48,163 nt of DNA from a virus: IMG/VR virus record IMGVR_UViG_3300040958_000041, positions 1 to 48,163 of that record; one strand, written 5' to 3'. The notes beneath the pieces were generated by a model, which saw nothing but the letters and a program-made list of their open reading frames with translations, was not told the DNA's origin and made no database searches. The position numbers were made by a program, and so were the translations under genes. Below are positions 12,845 to 20,393 of the stretch, one piece after another (the first letter of the stretch is position 1; each line of letters opens with the position of its first letter).

Positions 12845-12939
12845 TTTTAGTCCTTTTGTTTGTTGGTTTAGTAATTCGCACTTGCATGCTAGCAGACAAA
12901 AGGGCGCTTTTTAATCAGTTTTAATTTTAGGTTTTATTT

Positions 12940-13155
12940 ATGGATGCCGCAGATAACGCACAAATAGAAATAGACCGCGAGCAAGCGCGGCAAATTGCCA
13001 ATTTAAAACAAGCTGAGGTTGTTGCAACTGATGAATGTATTGAATGCGGTAACGAAATACCAGAAGAACGTCGCAAGGCGGTGAATACCAATTTATGTAT
13101 TGGTTGTGCAGAGATTCGCGAGTTACGCAGTAAGAACTACGCAACTCGCAGGTAA
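12940..13155 (+). CDS. DksA/TraR-type C4 zinc-finger protein
   Basis: 71 residues: a helical N-terminus (NAQIEIDREQARQIANLKQA) and a zinc finger CIECGNEIPEERRKA...CIGC with the Cys-x2-Cys spacing of TraR/DksA. Phage TraR-like proteins bind the secondary channel of host RNA polymerase and change promoter choice, mimicking DksA plus ppGpp. It has the short TraR form, lacking the long DksA coiled coil. A hairpin follows at 13160-13196. Confidence 0.85.
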   Translation: MDAADNAQIEIDREQARQIANLKQAEVVATDECIECGNEIPEERRKAVNTNLCIGCAEIRELRSKNYATRR

Positions 13156-13159
13156 AACA

Positions 13160-13196
13160 AAACCCGCATCAGCTTAGGAGGCACGATAGCGGGTTT
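13160..13196 (+). terminator. hairpin between the zinc-finger gene and the initiator gene
   Basis: AAACCCGC (13160-13167) pairs with GCGGGTTT (13189-13196) around a 21-base loop. The T-run is short. The loop holds a perfect AGGAGG with no start codon near it. It is a probable partial terminator in the pR operon. Confidence 0.5.
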
Positions 13197-13214
13197 CAAT
13201 TCAACGAGGCAATT

Positions 13215-14111
13215 ATGACCAATTTAGCAGAAGTTTACAAGTTCCCTGATAACCGAGGGGACGATATTAATCAACATAGCGCAGGTGGTTATGTGAAAGC
13301 AGATATTGAGCAAGGCTACGACAGGCTCGCGCAAAAGCTAACCGATACACTTGCTAACCCGCCAGTAAAGCTAAGCGCACGCGAGTATCAAATTGTATTT
13401 GCTGTTATGAGTAAAACATACCGTTGGCACAAACGCACTGATTGGATAAACAACGTTCAGTTAAGTGAGCTAACCGGTATATCGCAATCTCATATTAGTG
13501 AAATTAAAAATACACTTGTAGAAAAAGGCGTTTTATTTTTTGAGGGGCGCAACATTGGGATAAACCCTGTTGTATCTGATTGGGGTAAAACTTACCCAAA
13601 AACGGGTAAAAAGAAAGTTACCCAAAAACGGGTAAAAACTTACCCAAAAACGGGTAACGACTTACCCGAAAATGGGGGAAAAGTTACCCAAAAACGGGTA
13701 ACACAAAAGAAAGATACTATTACAAAAGAAAGAACTAAAAAAATAAACAAAAAAAGTTTACTAGACTCGCTCGATTTTTCTAAGTGGCCAGCACTGCCAA
13801 ACACTCAAATTTTTGATGATTGGATAGCCATGCGTAAAACCAAAAAAGCGAGCGTTAGCCAAACTGTGATAAACGCATTTGGAACACAATTGCAAATTGC
13901 CTACGAGAACGGGGTTAGCGTTGATGATTGTTTGACTGAGTGCATAACGCGAAATTGGCAAGGCTTTAAATATTCTTGGCTGGTGAACGCAAACCAAGCT
14001 CAACATTCAAATTTCAACCAGCGCCCATCTAACAACGTGGGCGATCAGCTCGCTTACTTGCAGAACTCACTTGCGCACATTCCAACACCACATGATGACG
14101 AGGTGCTGTAA
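13215..14111 (+). CDS. lambda O-like replication initiator
   Basis: 298 residues. Residues 25-125 match the phage replication protein O N-terminal domain: ANPPVKLSAREYQIVFAVMS, KTYRWHKRTDWI, QLSELTGISQSHISEIKNTL, VEKGVLFFEGRNIGINP. This is a winged-helix origin-binding domain. Residues about 125-175 are a low-complexity KTYPKTG/KVTQKR linker, because the origin iterons lie in this part of the gene. The C-terminal domain would recruit the P-like loader encoded by the next gene. The start ATG 13215 has CGAGG upstream. Confidence 0.88.
   Translation: MTNLAEVYKFPDNRGDDINQHSAGGYVKADIEQGYDRLAQKLTDTLANPPVKLSAREYQIVFAVMSKTYRWHKRTDWINNVQLSELTGISQSHISEIKNTLVEKGVLFFEGRNIGINPVVSDWGKTYPKTGKKKVTQKRVKTYPKTGNDLPENGGKVTQKRVTQKKDTITKERTKKINKKSLLDSLDFSKWPALPNTQIFDDWIAMRKTKKASVSQTVINAFGTQLQIAYENGVSVDDCLTECITRNWQGFKYSWLVNANQAQHSNFNQRPSNNVGDQLAYLQNSLAHIPTPHDDEVL
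13591..13765. other. phage replication origin: five iterons plus AT-rich tract
   Basis: Five copies of (C/G)TTACCCAAAAACGGGTAA start at 13591, 13617, 13639, 13661 and 13683. The fourth is degenerate (cttacccgaaaatggggga). The last four are spaced exactly 22 bases, two DNA turns. Each is itself an inverted repeat TTACCC/GGGTAA. A purine-rich AT tract follows (about 13707-13765) and would be the unwinding element. This is the same layout as the lambda origin inside gene O. Confidence 0.85.
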
Positions 14112-14677
14112 TGAGCTCACAACTTGCACTAAGCCAAAGCGATAAGCCACAAGCGAATAGCGTACTTGTAAAAATTATTGGAGACGAAGTATTACCGTCG
14201 CTTAAGGCGTACTACCCAAACAGTGATTTTAATTGGCGTGGCAACCTGGCGTTATTTGCAAACGAATACGCGGGCCAGTTATACGGCATGGGCATTGTGG
14301 CTAAGCATGTTCGCATGGCGCTTGAAGCAGCACGCATACGATCAGCCACCGAACGACACGCACCAAACCCCATTGAGTTCAAAATTTTATGCCTGCAGGC
14401 ACGCGGTATGCCAACGCTTGAACGCTGTATGCAAGAAATTAACGAGCAGCGCATAGTGAACTACGGCAAAGATAAAGAGTGGTCAGAGCCTTTAGTTTAT
14501 TGGCTTAACCAGCAAATAGCCGCCGCACGCGCAACACTGGCGGATAACGCGTGGCAAAAGATGGCTAAGGACAGATACACGAAGCTTGCTGATAAGTACG
14601 GTAAGAACGAATTAAGTCCGATACCGCTCAAGCTTGAGCATAATGAGCCACCGGCCTACCTAAAGTATGTGGGGTGA
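14111..14677 (+). CDS. lambda P-like helicase loader
   Basis: 188 residues resembling phage replication protein P. It has an N-terminal helical domain (NWRGNLALFANEYAGQLYGM), followed by VRMALEAARIR and PNPIEFKILCLQARGMP. P-type proteins bind host DnaB helicase and deliver it to O at the origin. It directly follows the O-like gene with an overlapping TAATG junction. The C-terminus is charged and loosely ordered. Confidence 0.8.
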   Translation: MSSQLALSQSDKPQANSVLVKIIGDEVLPSLKAYYPNSDFNWRGNLALFANEYAGQLYGMGIVAKHVRMALEAARIRSATERHAPNPIEFKILCLQARGMPTLERCMQEINEQRIVNYGKDKEWSEPLVYWLNQQIAAARATLADNAWQKMAKDRYTKLADKYGKNELSPIPLKLEHNEPPAYLKYVG

Positions 14678-14679
14678 TC

Positions 14680-15108
14680 ATGGCTAAATCATACGAGCAA
14701 GACCAAAAAGAGTTTATTCGTGCGCTTAAGCAGATTTTAGGTAGCGATTACCAAACGGCATTGGTTGACGCAAAAGCAGCTAAGGCGGCAGCACTTGAGG
14801 GGATAAGTAACCCAACACCAAAACAGATTGGCTTTGCTAAGGCAGAAGCTAACCGCGCTATGGCAAGGCACGCTAAAGCCCATGGTGTTGATAGTGTGCC
14901 GCAGTACATTAAGGACCAAAAAGAAGCGGCTAAGAACAGACACGCACAGCGCAATAATTCACATAGCCAAAACCGCCAAGCGGCTAACCGCATGCAAAAC
15001 ATTAAAGCGAACCCCGGTAACTTCACATCAAACAAGGTGCCAGCTAACCAAGGCTATTCGCTTAACGCTGAGCTTGAAAAAACATACAGGGCAAAGGTGG
15101 CGTCATGA
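14680..15108 (+). CDS. hypothetical basic phage protein (142 aa)
   Basis: The start ATG 14680 (MAKSYEQDQKEFIRALKQIL) has GGGGTGAT upstream. It is Ala-, Lys- and Asn-rich with a helical first half and a disordered basic second half (KNRHAQRNNSHSQNRQAANR). No family recognised. A nucleic-acid-binding accessory of replication is possible from charge and position only. Confidence 0.65.
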   Translation: MAKSYEQDQKEFIRALKQILGSDYQTALVDAKAAKAAALEGISNPTPKQIGFAKAEANRAMARHAKAHGVDSVPQYIKDQKEAAKNRHAQRNNSHSQNRQAANRMQNIKANPGNFTSNKVPANQGYSLNAELEKTYRAKVAS

Positions 15109-15302
15109 AGCTAAGAGAACTTAAGCCAGGCACTGAGTTTATTCTAGTGAGAACAGGCCAGCGCTACAGAAAGAAGATAAACCAGAATGGCAATAAATTA
15201 GGCTTTATTGCTTGCTCAAGAGTGATAAGCACAAAGCAAAGCGCGCACATAGACATTAACGGCCAGTGTTTAGTTGAGATAGCGAGTAACGACGATGAGT
15301 AA
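15105..15302 (+). CDS. hypothetical phage protein (65 aa)
   Basis: A small, probably beta-rich protein (MKLRELKPGTEFILVRTGQR, then RVISTKQSAHIDINGQCLVE). GGTGG lies upstream of ATG 15105, and the start overlaps the previous stop. It resembles the short proteins between P and ninB in other lambdoid phages, without a known function. Confidence 0.65.
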   Translation: MKLRELKPGTEFILVRTGQRYRKKINQNGNKLGFIACSRVISTKQSAHIDINGQCLVEIASNDDE

Positions 15303-15747
15303 GAAAGTAGTAACCACTACTAACGCCCAATACCTCATGCCGCAGATAGGCCAAGCAGTAAGAGACTTGTTACGCCAAGGCAAGGACGTGGTTATTGAGT
15401 TTAAAGAGCACAAAGCTGAGCGCTCTTTAGCTCAAAACAGATTGCTTTGGATGTGGAACCAAGAAATAGCCAATCATTTTCGTGATCACTTTGGTCAAGA
15501 AAACAGCTCGCAAGATGTGCACGAAGTATTTGTGCGTAAGAAATTCGGCGTAGACGTTATTCGAGTTGGTAGAGAGGAACCCATCATTGTTCGCAAGCGG
15601 ACCCGCAAGCTAAACACAAAAGAGTTTTGCGAGTATCTAAATTGGTTAGAGCAATACTGCGCTGAATATTTAGAGCTCATGCTTCCGCAACCAGAGGACT
15701 TATATCACTTAGCTATTTACGGGGAGACAAATAATGCCAGTCATTAG
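15295..15747 (+). CDS. ninB: NinB recombination protein
   Basis: 150 residues of the NinB family: GKDVVIEFKEHKAERSLAQN, then RLLWMWNQEIANHF, RKLNTKEFCEYLNWLEQYCA. Lambda NinB (Orf) binds single-stranded DNA and helps load strand-annealing and RecA-type proteins, replacing RecFOR. It overlaps genes on both sides. With the YbcO-like and RuvC-like proteins that follow it forms a nin-type recombination cluster. Confidence 0.88.
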   Translation: MSKKVVTTTNAQYLMPQIGQAVRDLLRQGKDVVIEFKEHKAERSLAQNRLLWMWNQEIANHFRDHFGQENSSQDVHEVFVRKKFGVDVIRVGREEPIIVRKRTRKLNTKEFCEYLNWLEQYCAEYLELMLPQPEDLYHLAIYGETNNASH

Positions 15748-16036
15748 TAAAAAAATACGTAACAGCGCTCGCGGTCAAAACTGCCAAGCGCGCATACCTG
15801 GTGTATGCAACCATAACCCTGAAACCGTAATACTTGCTCATGTTGGTAAAGGCGCTGGTATGGGCCAGAAGTGTGACGATATACATGCCACTTACGCATG
15901 CTCTGCTTGTCACGATGTAATTGATAGACGAGTACGCCAAGGAAGCGCAAACGAAGTGATGGTTTATGCCTATGAGGGCATGGTTAGAACTCAAAAGCTT
16001 TTGCTCGAGCAAGAACTAATACAGGTGGCTAAATGA
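15734..16036 (+). CDS. YbcO-like nuclease (DUF1364)
   Basis: 100 residues with the DUF1364 pattern: RGQNCQARIPGVCNHNPETV, then LAHVGKGAGMGQKCDD, YACSACHDVIDRR. The Cys pairs and the CHDVIDRR segment resemble the zinc/HNH-like site of YbcO, a DNase of the E. coli DLP12 prophage. It probably processes DNA intermediates. GGGGAGA lies upstream of ATG 15734. Confidence 0.85.
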   Translation: MPVISKKIRNSARGQNCQARIPGVCNHNPETVILAHVGKGAGMGQKCDDIHATYACSACHDVIDRRVRQGSANEVMVYAYEGMVRTQKLLLEQELIQVAK

Positions 16037-16473
16037 AACTAACCATTGGTATTGATCCCGACTTTGTTAAAAGCGGCATAGCAGTTACCCAAAATGAAAC
16101 GATTGTTCATTTAGAGTCATTGGGCTTTGTAGATTTGTTTGAGTACATAGCCGCCGCAGGTGATAAGCAAAGCATTTTAATTAAGCTTGAGAACCCAAGC
16201 GCTATAAAGCCGCTGTTTGGCGTAAAGGCTAAAAACAAACGCTCTATACGTGAAAAGATTTGTCAGGACGTAGGCAAATGCAAAGCAACCGGCTCACTCA
16301 TTCAGCAAGTGCTAGAAAGCCAAGGTTATAAAGTAAAACTAGTTAAGCCACTTAAGGGCCCTGTTAAACGCCAAGCAAAGAATGACGCTGTTTACTTTAA
16401 CAAGTTAACTGGCTGGAAAGGGCGAAGCAACGAAGATAAGCGCGATGCGGCATTGGTGGCGCTTTATGGGTAG
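16033..16473 (+). CDS. RuvC-like Holliday junction resolvase
   Basis: 146 residues with an RNase H-like fold: LTIGIDPDFVKSGIAV with Asp8, KLEN with Glu53, and a C-terminal acidic pair Asp135/Asp138 in NEDKRDAALVAL. These are the expected metal-binding acidic residues of RuvC-type enzymes, which cut four-way junctions. It takes the place held by Rus or RusA in other lambdoid phages. The start overlaps the YbcO-like stop by four bases. Confidence 0.8.
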   Translation: MKLTIGIDPDFVKSGIAVTQNETIVHLESLGFVDLFEYIAAAGDKQSILIKLENPSAIKPLFGVKAKNKRSIREKICQDVGKCKATGSLIQQVLESQGYKVKLVKPLKGPVKRQAKNDAVYFNKLTGWKGRSNEDKRDAALVALYG

Positions 16474-16654
16474 CCACAGAGCCTCAATGACTTACTACCA
16501 GCATCGCTATGCAGTAATGCTAAAACACAGCAAGCTAGAAACATTTGATTTGTCGTGGCCGTGTTTAACAGCAACGCCCCCAGTTGCGACAGATGAAGAG
16601 CTAGCGGCACATAGAGAAGTGCTAGAGATATTTAAGAGTATGGGCGTTAATTAA
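16466..16654 (+). CDS. hypothetical phage protein (62 aa)
   Basis: The start ATG 16466 (MGSHRASMTYYQHRYAVMLK) overlaps the resolvase stop and has GGTGG upstream. It is short and basic with a helical end (EELAAHREVLEIFKSMGVN). No family recognised. It is coupled to the recombination cluster. Confidence 0.55.
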   Translation: MGSHRASMTYYQHRYAVMLKHSKLETFDLSWPCLTATPPVATDEELAAHREVLEIFKSMGVN

Positions 16655-16678
16655 CAATAAAACATAAGTGAGAGATAC

Positions 16679-17023
16679 ATGAACACGATAACAGTAAACG
16701 GTAAAACAATTAAGCATTCAGGCCGTGGCAGTGTTTGCATAAGTAATGGGAAAGTAACTATTGGTGGTGTAGACGTTGAAGATTTAGACGCCATCGATGA
16801 AAAGGTTATCAATATTGTAGTTGAGGGGGATATAGAAAACCTTCACACCGATGATGCAGACGTAACGGTAAATGGAAGCGCTAATATGGTAAGCACAAAG
16901 AACGGAAACATAACATGTAATGACGTTGTAGGTGATGTTGAAACTAAGAATGGAAACGTCATGTGCGGCATTGTTGGCGGTGACGTTACAACAAAAAACG
17001 GCAACATAATGAAAGGGCGATAA
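16679..17023 (+). CDS. small beta-solenoid-like repeat protein (114 aa)
   Basis: The second half repeats a short unit: STKNGNITCNDVVGDV, ETKNGNVMCGIVGGDV, TTKNGNIMKGR. Preceding parts follow the same rhythm (VEGDIENLHTDDADVTVNGS). Repeats of this type form right-handed beta-solenoids as in bactofilins. Cys recurs at one position of each turn. The function in the phage is unknown. It is the last gene before the Q promoter region, and a purine-rich GAGAGA lies upstream of ATG 16679. Confidence 0.7.
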   Translation: MNTITVNGKTIKHSGRGSVCISNGKVTIGGVDVEDLDAIDEKVINIVVEGDIENLHTDDADVTVNGSANMVSTKNGNITCNDVVGDVETKNGNVMCGIVGGDVTTKNGNIMKGR

Positions 17024-17164
17024 ATCATAGTTTAACACATTGATTTTAAATAGGTTTAAAACTAATTAGCGAAGTGAGCGGGAAAGTTATTACAATTGGA
17101 AATGTTAAAAATTGTGTACTTTACCCGTTTTGTAAACATTTTCTTACACATGGGGCGCATACCG

Positions 17165-17764
17165 ATGATGTCAATACAATTGCTTTACAGCAGACAAGTG
17201 CCAAGAACAATAAATTGCGATCCTGCAATGCTTACGCGCAGCGCTAACGCAATAACCAAAGAAGAGATATTAGCCATACTAGGCCAAGTACAGCACAAGC
17301 ACCCAATTGGTAACGCGGTACTTGATGCGCAGATAGCGATGGACGAATCAGCAAAGGCTTTATTGCAAGGCGCGTTAATGCGTTCGCTAATAAGTCAGGG
17401 CTATGATGAGTTTATATCTCAAGCGCTCGCTACAGTTGCCGTAATTGAGGTGTGCGACAGCCCTGCTTGTTCACGATGCAAAGGTACAGGTTTATTTATG
17501 AAAGCGGGGCAAGGCATGATTGAATGCTCTAAATGTCATGGTGTAGGTTCGTTTGTACCAAGCGGGCGCGAGTTGCACCGAATGGTGCTGCAGGCACTAC
17601 CGTTGGGTAAAGGCTTTAGCAGAGACACATTTAAACGCAAGTGGTACGATATTTACATGGGCGCTGTTGATACGCTGCACACAGAAGCAGGCGACGCCGC
17701 TGCATATGCTAAAGACATATTACGCAAGATTGAAAGCGAAAACGAATACAGAGAGGTTGGTTAA
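17165..17764 (+). CDS. antitermination protein Q
   Basis: 199 residues from ATG 17165 (MMSIQLLYSRQVPRTINCDP); GGGG lies nine bases upstream. Starts at 17102 or 17150 are possible but less like the family. The core holds a zinc finger CSRCKGTG...CSKCHGVG and a helix-turn-helix-like C-terminus (FKRKWYDIYMGAVDTLHTEA), as in phage 82-type Q. It would load onto RNA polymerase paused just after pR' (18265-18292) and allow it to pass terminators through the late genes. Confidence 0.85.
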   Translation: MMSIQLLYSRQVPRTINCDPAMLTRSANAITKEEILAILGQVQHKHPIGNAVLDAQIAMDESAKALLQGALMRSLISQGYDEFISQALATVAVIEVCDSPACSRCKGTGLFMKAGQGMIECSKCHGVGSFVPSGRELHRMVLQALPLGKGFSRDTFKRKWYDIYMGAVDTLHTEAGDAAAYAKDILRKIESENEYREVG

Positions 17765-18066
17765 TGAAACTAAAACAACTAAGTAACCATTTTACCTTTT
17801 GGAATAAAGTATGGGCTACTCATTTAAGGGATGCTTATAGTGATCATCAAGTAAACGAGCAAGCGATTAATGAAATTATTTTGCGCAGAGGCAAGAGCTT
17901 TACTCAGAGGCTGGTTATTCCGCCTAGCTTAATGCGCGATATAAGCGAAAAGGAAAGGAAAGCTGTTATCTTGGATGAATTAAGCGTACACGAGCAAGTT
18001 GCTAGGCAGTTAGCAATGCAAATGACAGATGATGACTTTAAAGTTATGGGAGCAGGCAATGACTGA
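17764..18066 (+). CDS. hypothetical phage protein (100 aa)
   Basis: A helical protein (MKLKQLSNHFTFWNKVWATH, then DISEKERKAVILDELSVHEQ). GAGAGGTT lies upstream of ATG 17764, which overlaps the Q stop. No family recognised. It belongs to the distal end of the pR operon. Confidence 0.65.
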   Translation: MKLKQLSNHFTFWNKVWATHLRDAYSDHQVNEQAINEIILRRGKSFTQRLVIPPSLMRDISEKERKAVILDELSVHEQVARQLAMQMTDDDFKVMGAGND

Positions 18067-18268
18067 TAAAACTAAAAAAGAGATTGAAGCAACCGAAGCA
18101 AAAGTAATGGCAATGCTTGAGCTAGGTGAATTAGATAGCGCAGTAGTTGATTATATTGAACTGCTACAAGAAACAATTACAACTTACCAAGGCGAGCTTT
18201 ACGCTAAGAATAGTCAAATAAGCAGCCTTGAATATAAACTAGCCAATATAGATAAAGTTGAATCTTGA
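18059..18268 (+). CDS. small acidic helical protein (69 aa)
   Basis: The start ATG 18059 (MTDKTKKEIEATEAKVMAML) overlaps the previous stop and has GGAG upstream. The whole protein looks like one helical hairpin or coiled coil (VDYIELLQETITTYQGELYA). No function recognised. Its last codons overlap the -35 of the late promoter. Confidence 0.65.
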   Translation: MTDKTKKEIEATEAKVMAMLELGELDSAVVDYIELLQETITTYQGELYAKNSQISSLEYKLANIDKVES

Positions 18269-18292
18269 CTTTCGACCACTTATTGCTACTAT
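18265..18292 (+). promoter_or_regulatory. late promoter pR'
   Basis: TTGACT (18265-18270), a 16-base spacer, TACTAT (18287-18292). The start site would be near 18299. A small hairpin CTAGG/CCTAG (18302-18320) follows in the first 25 bases, then two terminators. The arrangement copies lambda pR'-tR' and is the expected loading site for Q. Confidence 0.8.
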
Positions 18293-18326
18293 TTCACCAA
18301 GCTAGGTATTTTACGCCTAGTTAGAA

Positions 18327-18351
18327 AAGCCCGCTTAACTGCGGGCTTTTT
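18327..18351 (+). terminator. late-leader terminator tR'1
   Basis: AAGCCCGC (18327-18334), loop TTAACT, GCGGGCTT (18341-18348), then TTT. The identical 22-base stem-loop recurs at 47079-47100. Confidence 0.88.
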
Positions 18352-18399
18352 CGTATGCGCACAAAAGTAAGGTTTTATTAGTCATTTTACTCCTTAGTA

Positions 18400-18427
18400 A
18401 GTCCAGCCTAACCCGCTGGGCTTTTTT
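18400..18427 (+). terminator. late-leader terminator tR'2
   Basis: AGTCCAGC (18400-18407) pairs with GCTGGGCT (18415-18422), with one G-U pair and loop CTAACCC, followed by a run of six T. A near copy with the same loop is at 28041-28068. Confidence 0.85.
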
Positions 18428-18457
18428 ATGCGCGAAACAAATTTACAGGTGGGTGTT

Positions 18458-19018
18458 ATGACAAGCGATAAAGAAATGTGTAAAGACTTTGAAGATAGCG
18501 GTGCGGTGTTTCCAAAAGTAACGCCTGAACGTATTCAAGAGCTAATGAAGCAGGTTCGATACATTCCGTCATTAGTAGAGGGCACCACAACAACGCTTGT
18601 TGTTAGCGTCCTACCAATTGGCTTAACAGACTTTACTTTAGCCACTACTACAATGGCGTGCGTAGATAAGCGTAACTTTAATGCTGAACTTGGTGTTAAG
18701 TATTGCATTGAGAAATGCGAAAAAGAAACACGCAATAAGTTGTGGGAGCTTGAGGGTTACACCTTAGCGCAATTCATTCAAGCTGGTCATTACAAGAGTG
18801 ACAATCAAAAAGACGATCAACTCATAAGCCTTAAAGACGGTTTGCTTATAGAGCTGAACGAATTGCAAGTTAAGGCAAAAGCACTTAGCAAGTTCATTCT
18901 TAGTAAGTTGTACGATAATTTGCCTGAGATTGAGCGCAAGGCATTAAAAGAGCAGCTAGCACACATGCAGTCTTATGAAGTTGTTTTGCGTGCTCGCGTA
19001 TCAAGAATCTGTGCGTAA
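18458..19018 (+). CDS. N4 Gp49 / Sf6 Gp66 family protein
   Basis: 186 residues with the family pattern TPERIQELMKQVRYIPSLVE, then ATTTMACVDKRNFNAELGVK, YCIEKCEKETRNKLWELEGY. This family is common near phage lysis genes; its function is not established. ATG 18458 follows AGGTGGG and is preferred to ATG 18428, which sits on the terminator T-run with no ribosome site. It is the first gene of the late operon, just after tR'2. Confidence 0.85.
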   Translation: MTSDKEMCKDFEDSGAVFPKVTPERIQELMKQVRYIPSLVEGTTTTLVVSVLPIGLTDFTLATTTMACVDKRNFNAELGVKYCIEKCEKETRNKLWELEGYTLAQFIQAGHYKSDNQKDDQLISLKDGLLIELNELQVKAKALSKFILSKLYDNLPEIERKALKEQLAHMQSYEVVLRARVSRICA

Positions 19019-19028
19019 GGTTTTGAGC

Positions 19029-19514
19029 ATGAAAGCTAAAAGTTTAATTGCTCTAGGCCTATCAGGTGTTCTTGCTGCAGTTGGTGTAACGGTTGCTAAC
19101 TTTGAGGGTAAAGAGTTAACCGGTTATGTTGATCCCGTTGGTATTGAAACAACGTGCTACGGCCACACAAAAACAGCGCAAGCAGGTAAGCGCTACACAG
19201 AAGATGAATGCTTAAACCTATTAGCTCAAGACCTAGCAGAGCATAACAAGCAGCTAATGAGCGCGGTTAACGTTCCACTTTCTCAGGGTGAGCATATGGC
19301 TTACCTTTCTTTTATTTATAACGTGGGCGCGGGTAACTTTCGCCGCAGCTCATTACTACGTTATTTAAACGAAAATCAGCGCAATCGTGCTTGTGATGAA
19401 TTATCACGCTGGGTTTATGCCAAAGGGCGCAAGCTTACGGGGCTTGTAAAACGCAGAGAGCAAGAGCGCCAAATGTGCTTACAGGGTGTTAGTAATGCTA
19501 AAGCTACTTGGTAG
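19029..19514 (+). CDS. SAR-type endolysin (phage lysozyme)
   Basis: 161 residues. The catalytic triad Glu26-x8-Asp35-x5-Thr41 (NFEGKELTGYVDPVGIETTC) is exactly that of T4/P21-type muramidases (GH24), followed by HMAYLSFIYNVGAG and WVYAKGRKLTGLVKRRE. The N-terminus (ALGLSGVLAAVGVTVA) is a weakly hydrophobic signal-anchor-release segment. The enzyme would therefore be exported by the host Sec system, held inactive in the membrane and released when the membrane depolarises. ATG 19029 has TAAGGT upstream. Confidence 0.92.
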   Translation: MKAKSLIALGLSGVLAAVGVTVANFEGKELTGYVDPVGIETTCYGHTKTAQAGKRYTEDECLNLLAQDLAEHNKQLMSAVNVPLSQGEHMAYLSFIYNVGAGNFRRSSLLRYLNENQRNRACDELSRWVYAKGRKLTGLVKRREQERQMCLQGVSNAKATW

Positions 19515-19998
19515 TGTTGAGCGACTGATTATAGTAGGGCTGTTAATTGCAATAGCGGCGCTCACTTATTCAGCAAGCAGCATTAAAGCTGAACTTAAAA
19601 CAGCCAAGCAAACTATTGAGCAAAAGGATTTAGCAATAGAGAACGCCGCCATCCAAGCTGAATATCTAACACAAAGCGTTAAATTATCAGAGCAAACAAA
19701 CGCCAGGCTAATGAAAGAGCGTGAATCACTTGCCAAAATTAACGCCCAGCACAGCGCTGAAATTGCCAAATTAAATAAACAGTTCCACTTCGCGCAAACT
19801 CAAATTGCAAAATTAAGGTCGTCAAATGATAAAGCCGTTAAAGATTGGGCTAATAGCGCTATCCCTTGCGATGCTATCAGCTTGCTCAAGTACGCCAGCA
19901 ACAAAAGTTGTGACGAGAACAGTAGTGCAAACGCAGTACAAGTACGTGACACCGCCCTTACAAATAATCCAGCAGTGCGAAGTGGAATCAAATTTTAA
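19495..19998 (+). CDS. Rz-type inner-membrane spanin
   Basis: 167 residues: an N-terminal membrane anchor (LIIVGLLIAIAALTYSAS) and a long periplasmic coiled coil (KAELKTAKQTIEQKDLAIEN and on). This is the Rz layout. It pairs with the Rz1 lipoprotein to fuse inner and outer membranes at the end of lysis. ATG 19495 overlaps the endolysin end; the GTG at 19486 is a less likely start. Confidence 0.85.
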   Translation: MLKLLGSVERLIIVGLLIAIAALTYSASSIKAELKTAKQTIEQKDLAIENAAIQAEYLTQSVKLSEQTNARLMKERESLAKINAQHSAEIAKLNKQFHFAQTQIAKLRSSNDKAVKDWANSAIPCDAISLLKYASNKSCDENSSANAVQVRDTALTNNPAVRSGIKF

Positions 19999-20110
19999 CA
20001 TGACCGACTCGGCTAGCTTATTAAACTATGCCCGACAGTTAGAGCAAAACATAGATGAATGCAACAAAGGCATTGAACGCGTCAAAAAATGGGTTATTGA
20101 CAATGGATAA
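19826..20110 (+). CDS. Rz1-type outer-membrane spanin lipoprotein
   Basis: 94 residues starting MIKPLKIGLIALSLAMLSAC: a signal peptide with lipobox LSAC, then a Thr/Val/Gln-rich stretch and a helical end. It starts in another frame inside the last third of Rz and runs 112 bases past its stop, a partly embedded Rz/Rz1 pair. After lipidation it sits in the outer membrane and binds the Rz C-terminus. Confidence 0.88.
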   Translation: MIKPLKIGLIALSLAMLSACSSTPATKVVTRTVVQTQYKYVTPPLQIIQQCEVESNFNMTDSASLLNYARQLEQNIDECNKGIERVKKWVIDNG

Positions 20111-20393
20111 AACAACACCAGCAAGCTATATCGCAAGTTTCATTACTGCGGTTGGCGGTTTAATATCTCTTAACGATATAGCTCTAATGCTGGGCATAAT
20201 TTTTGCCGCTCTAACTTTTTGGATTAATAAAGAAAGCCAGAGAAAGCGCTTAGAACTTGATATGCAAAAGCGCCAAGAAGATGCTGAGTTTCATAAAGCA
20301 AGAATGGCCGAGCTGTTAAAACAAGATAGCTTAGAAATGATTGAGCAGCAGCCATCAGCTAACGACGATAAAGAAGTAAGCAACAATGCCTAA
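20103..20393 (+). CDS. holin (one membrane helix, HP1-like)
   Basis: 96 residues. The start ATG 20103 overlaps the Rz1 stop. A hydrophobic segment (ASFITAVGGLISLNDIALML, then GIIFAALTFWI) is followed by a charged tail (KESQRKRLELDMQKRQEDAE). The arrangement resembles HP1-family holins. It would form holes or depolarise the membrane, timing lysis and activating the SAR endolysin. The gene order endolysin-Rz-Rz1-holin is the reverse of lambda. Confidence 0.75.
   Translation: MDKTTPASYIASFITAVGGLISLNDIALMLGIIFAALTFWINKESQRKRLELDMQKRQEDAEFHKARMAELLKQDSLEMIEQQPSANDDKEVSNNA

Noticed and set aside
12549-12914. 121-residue rightward frame overlapping the opposite-strand winged-helix gene.
   Set aside because: Ser/Ala/Phe-biased composition, no ribosome site and no recognisable motif; the - strand frame has all three signs of a real gene.
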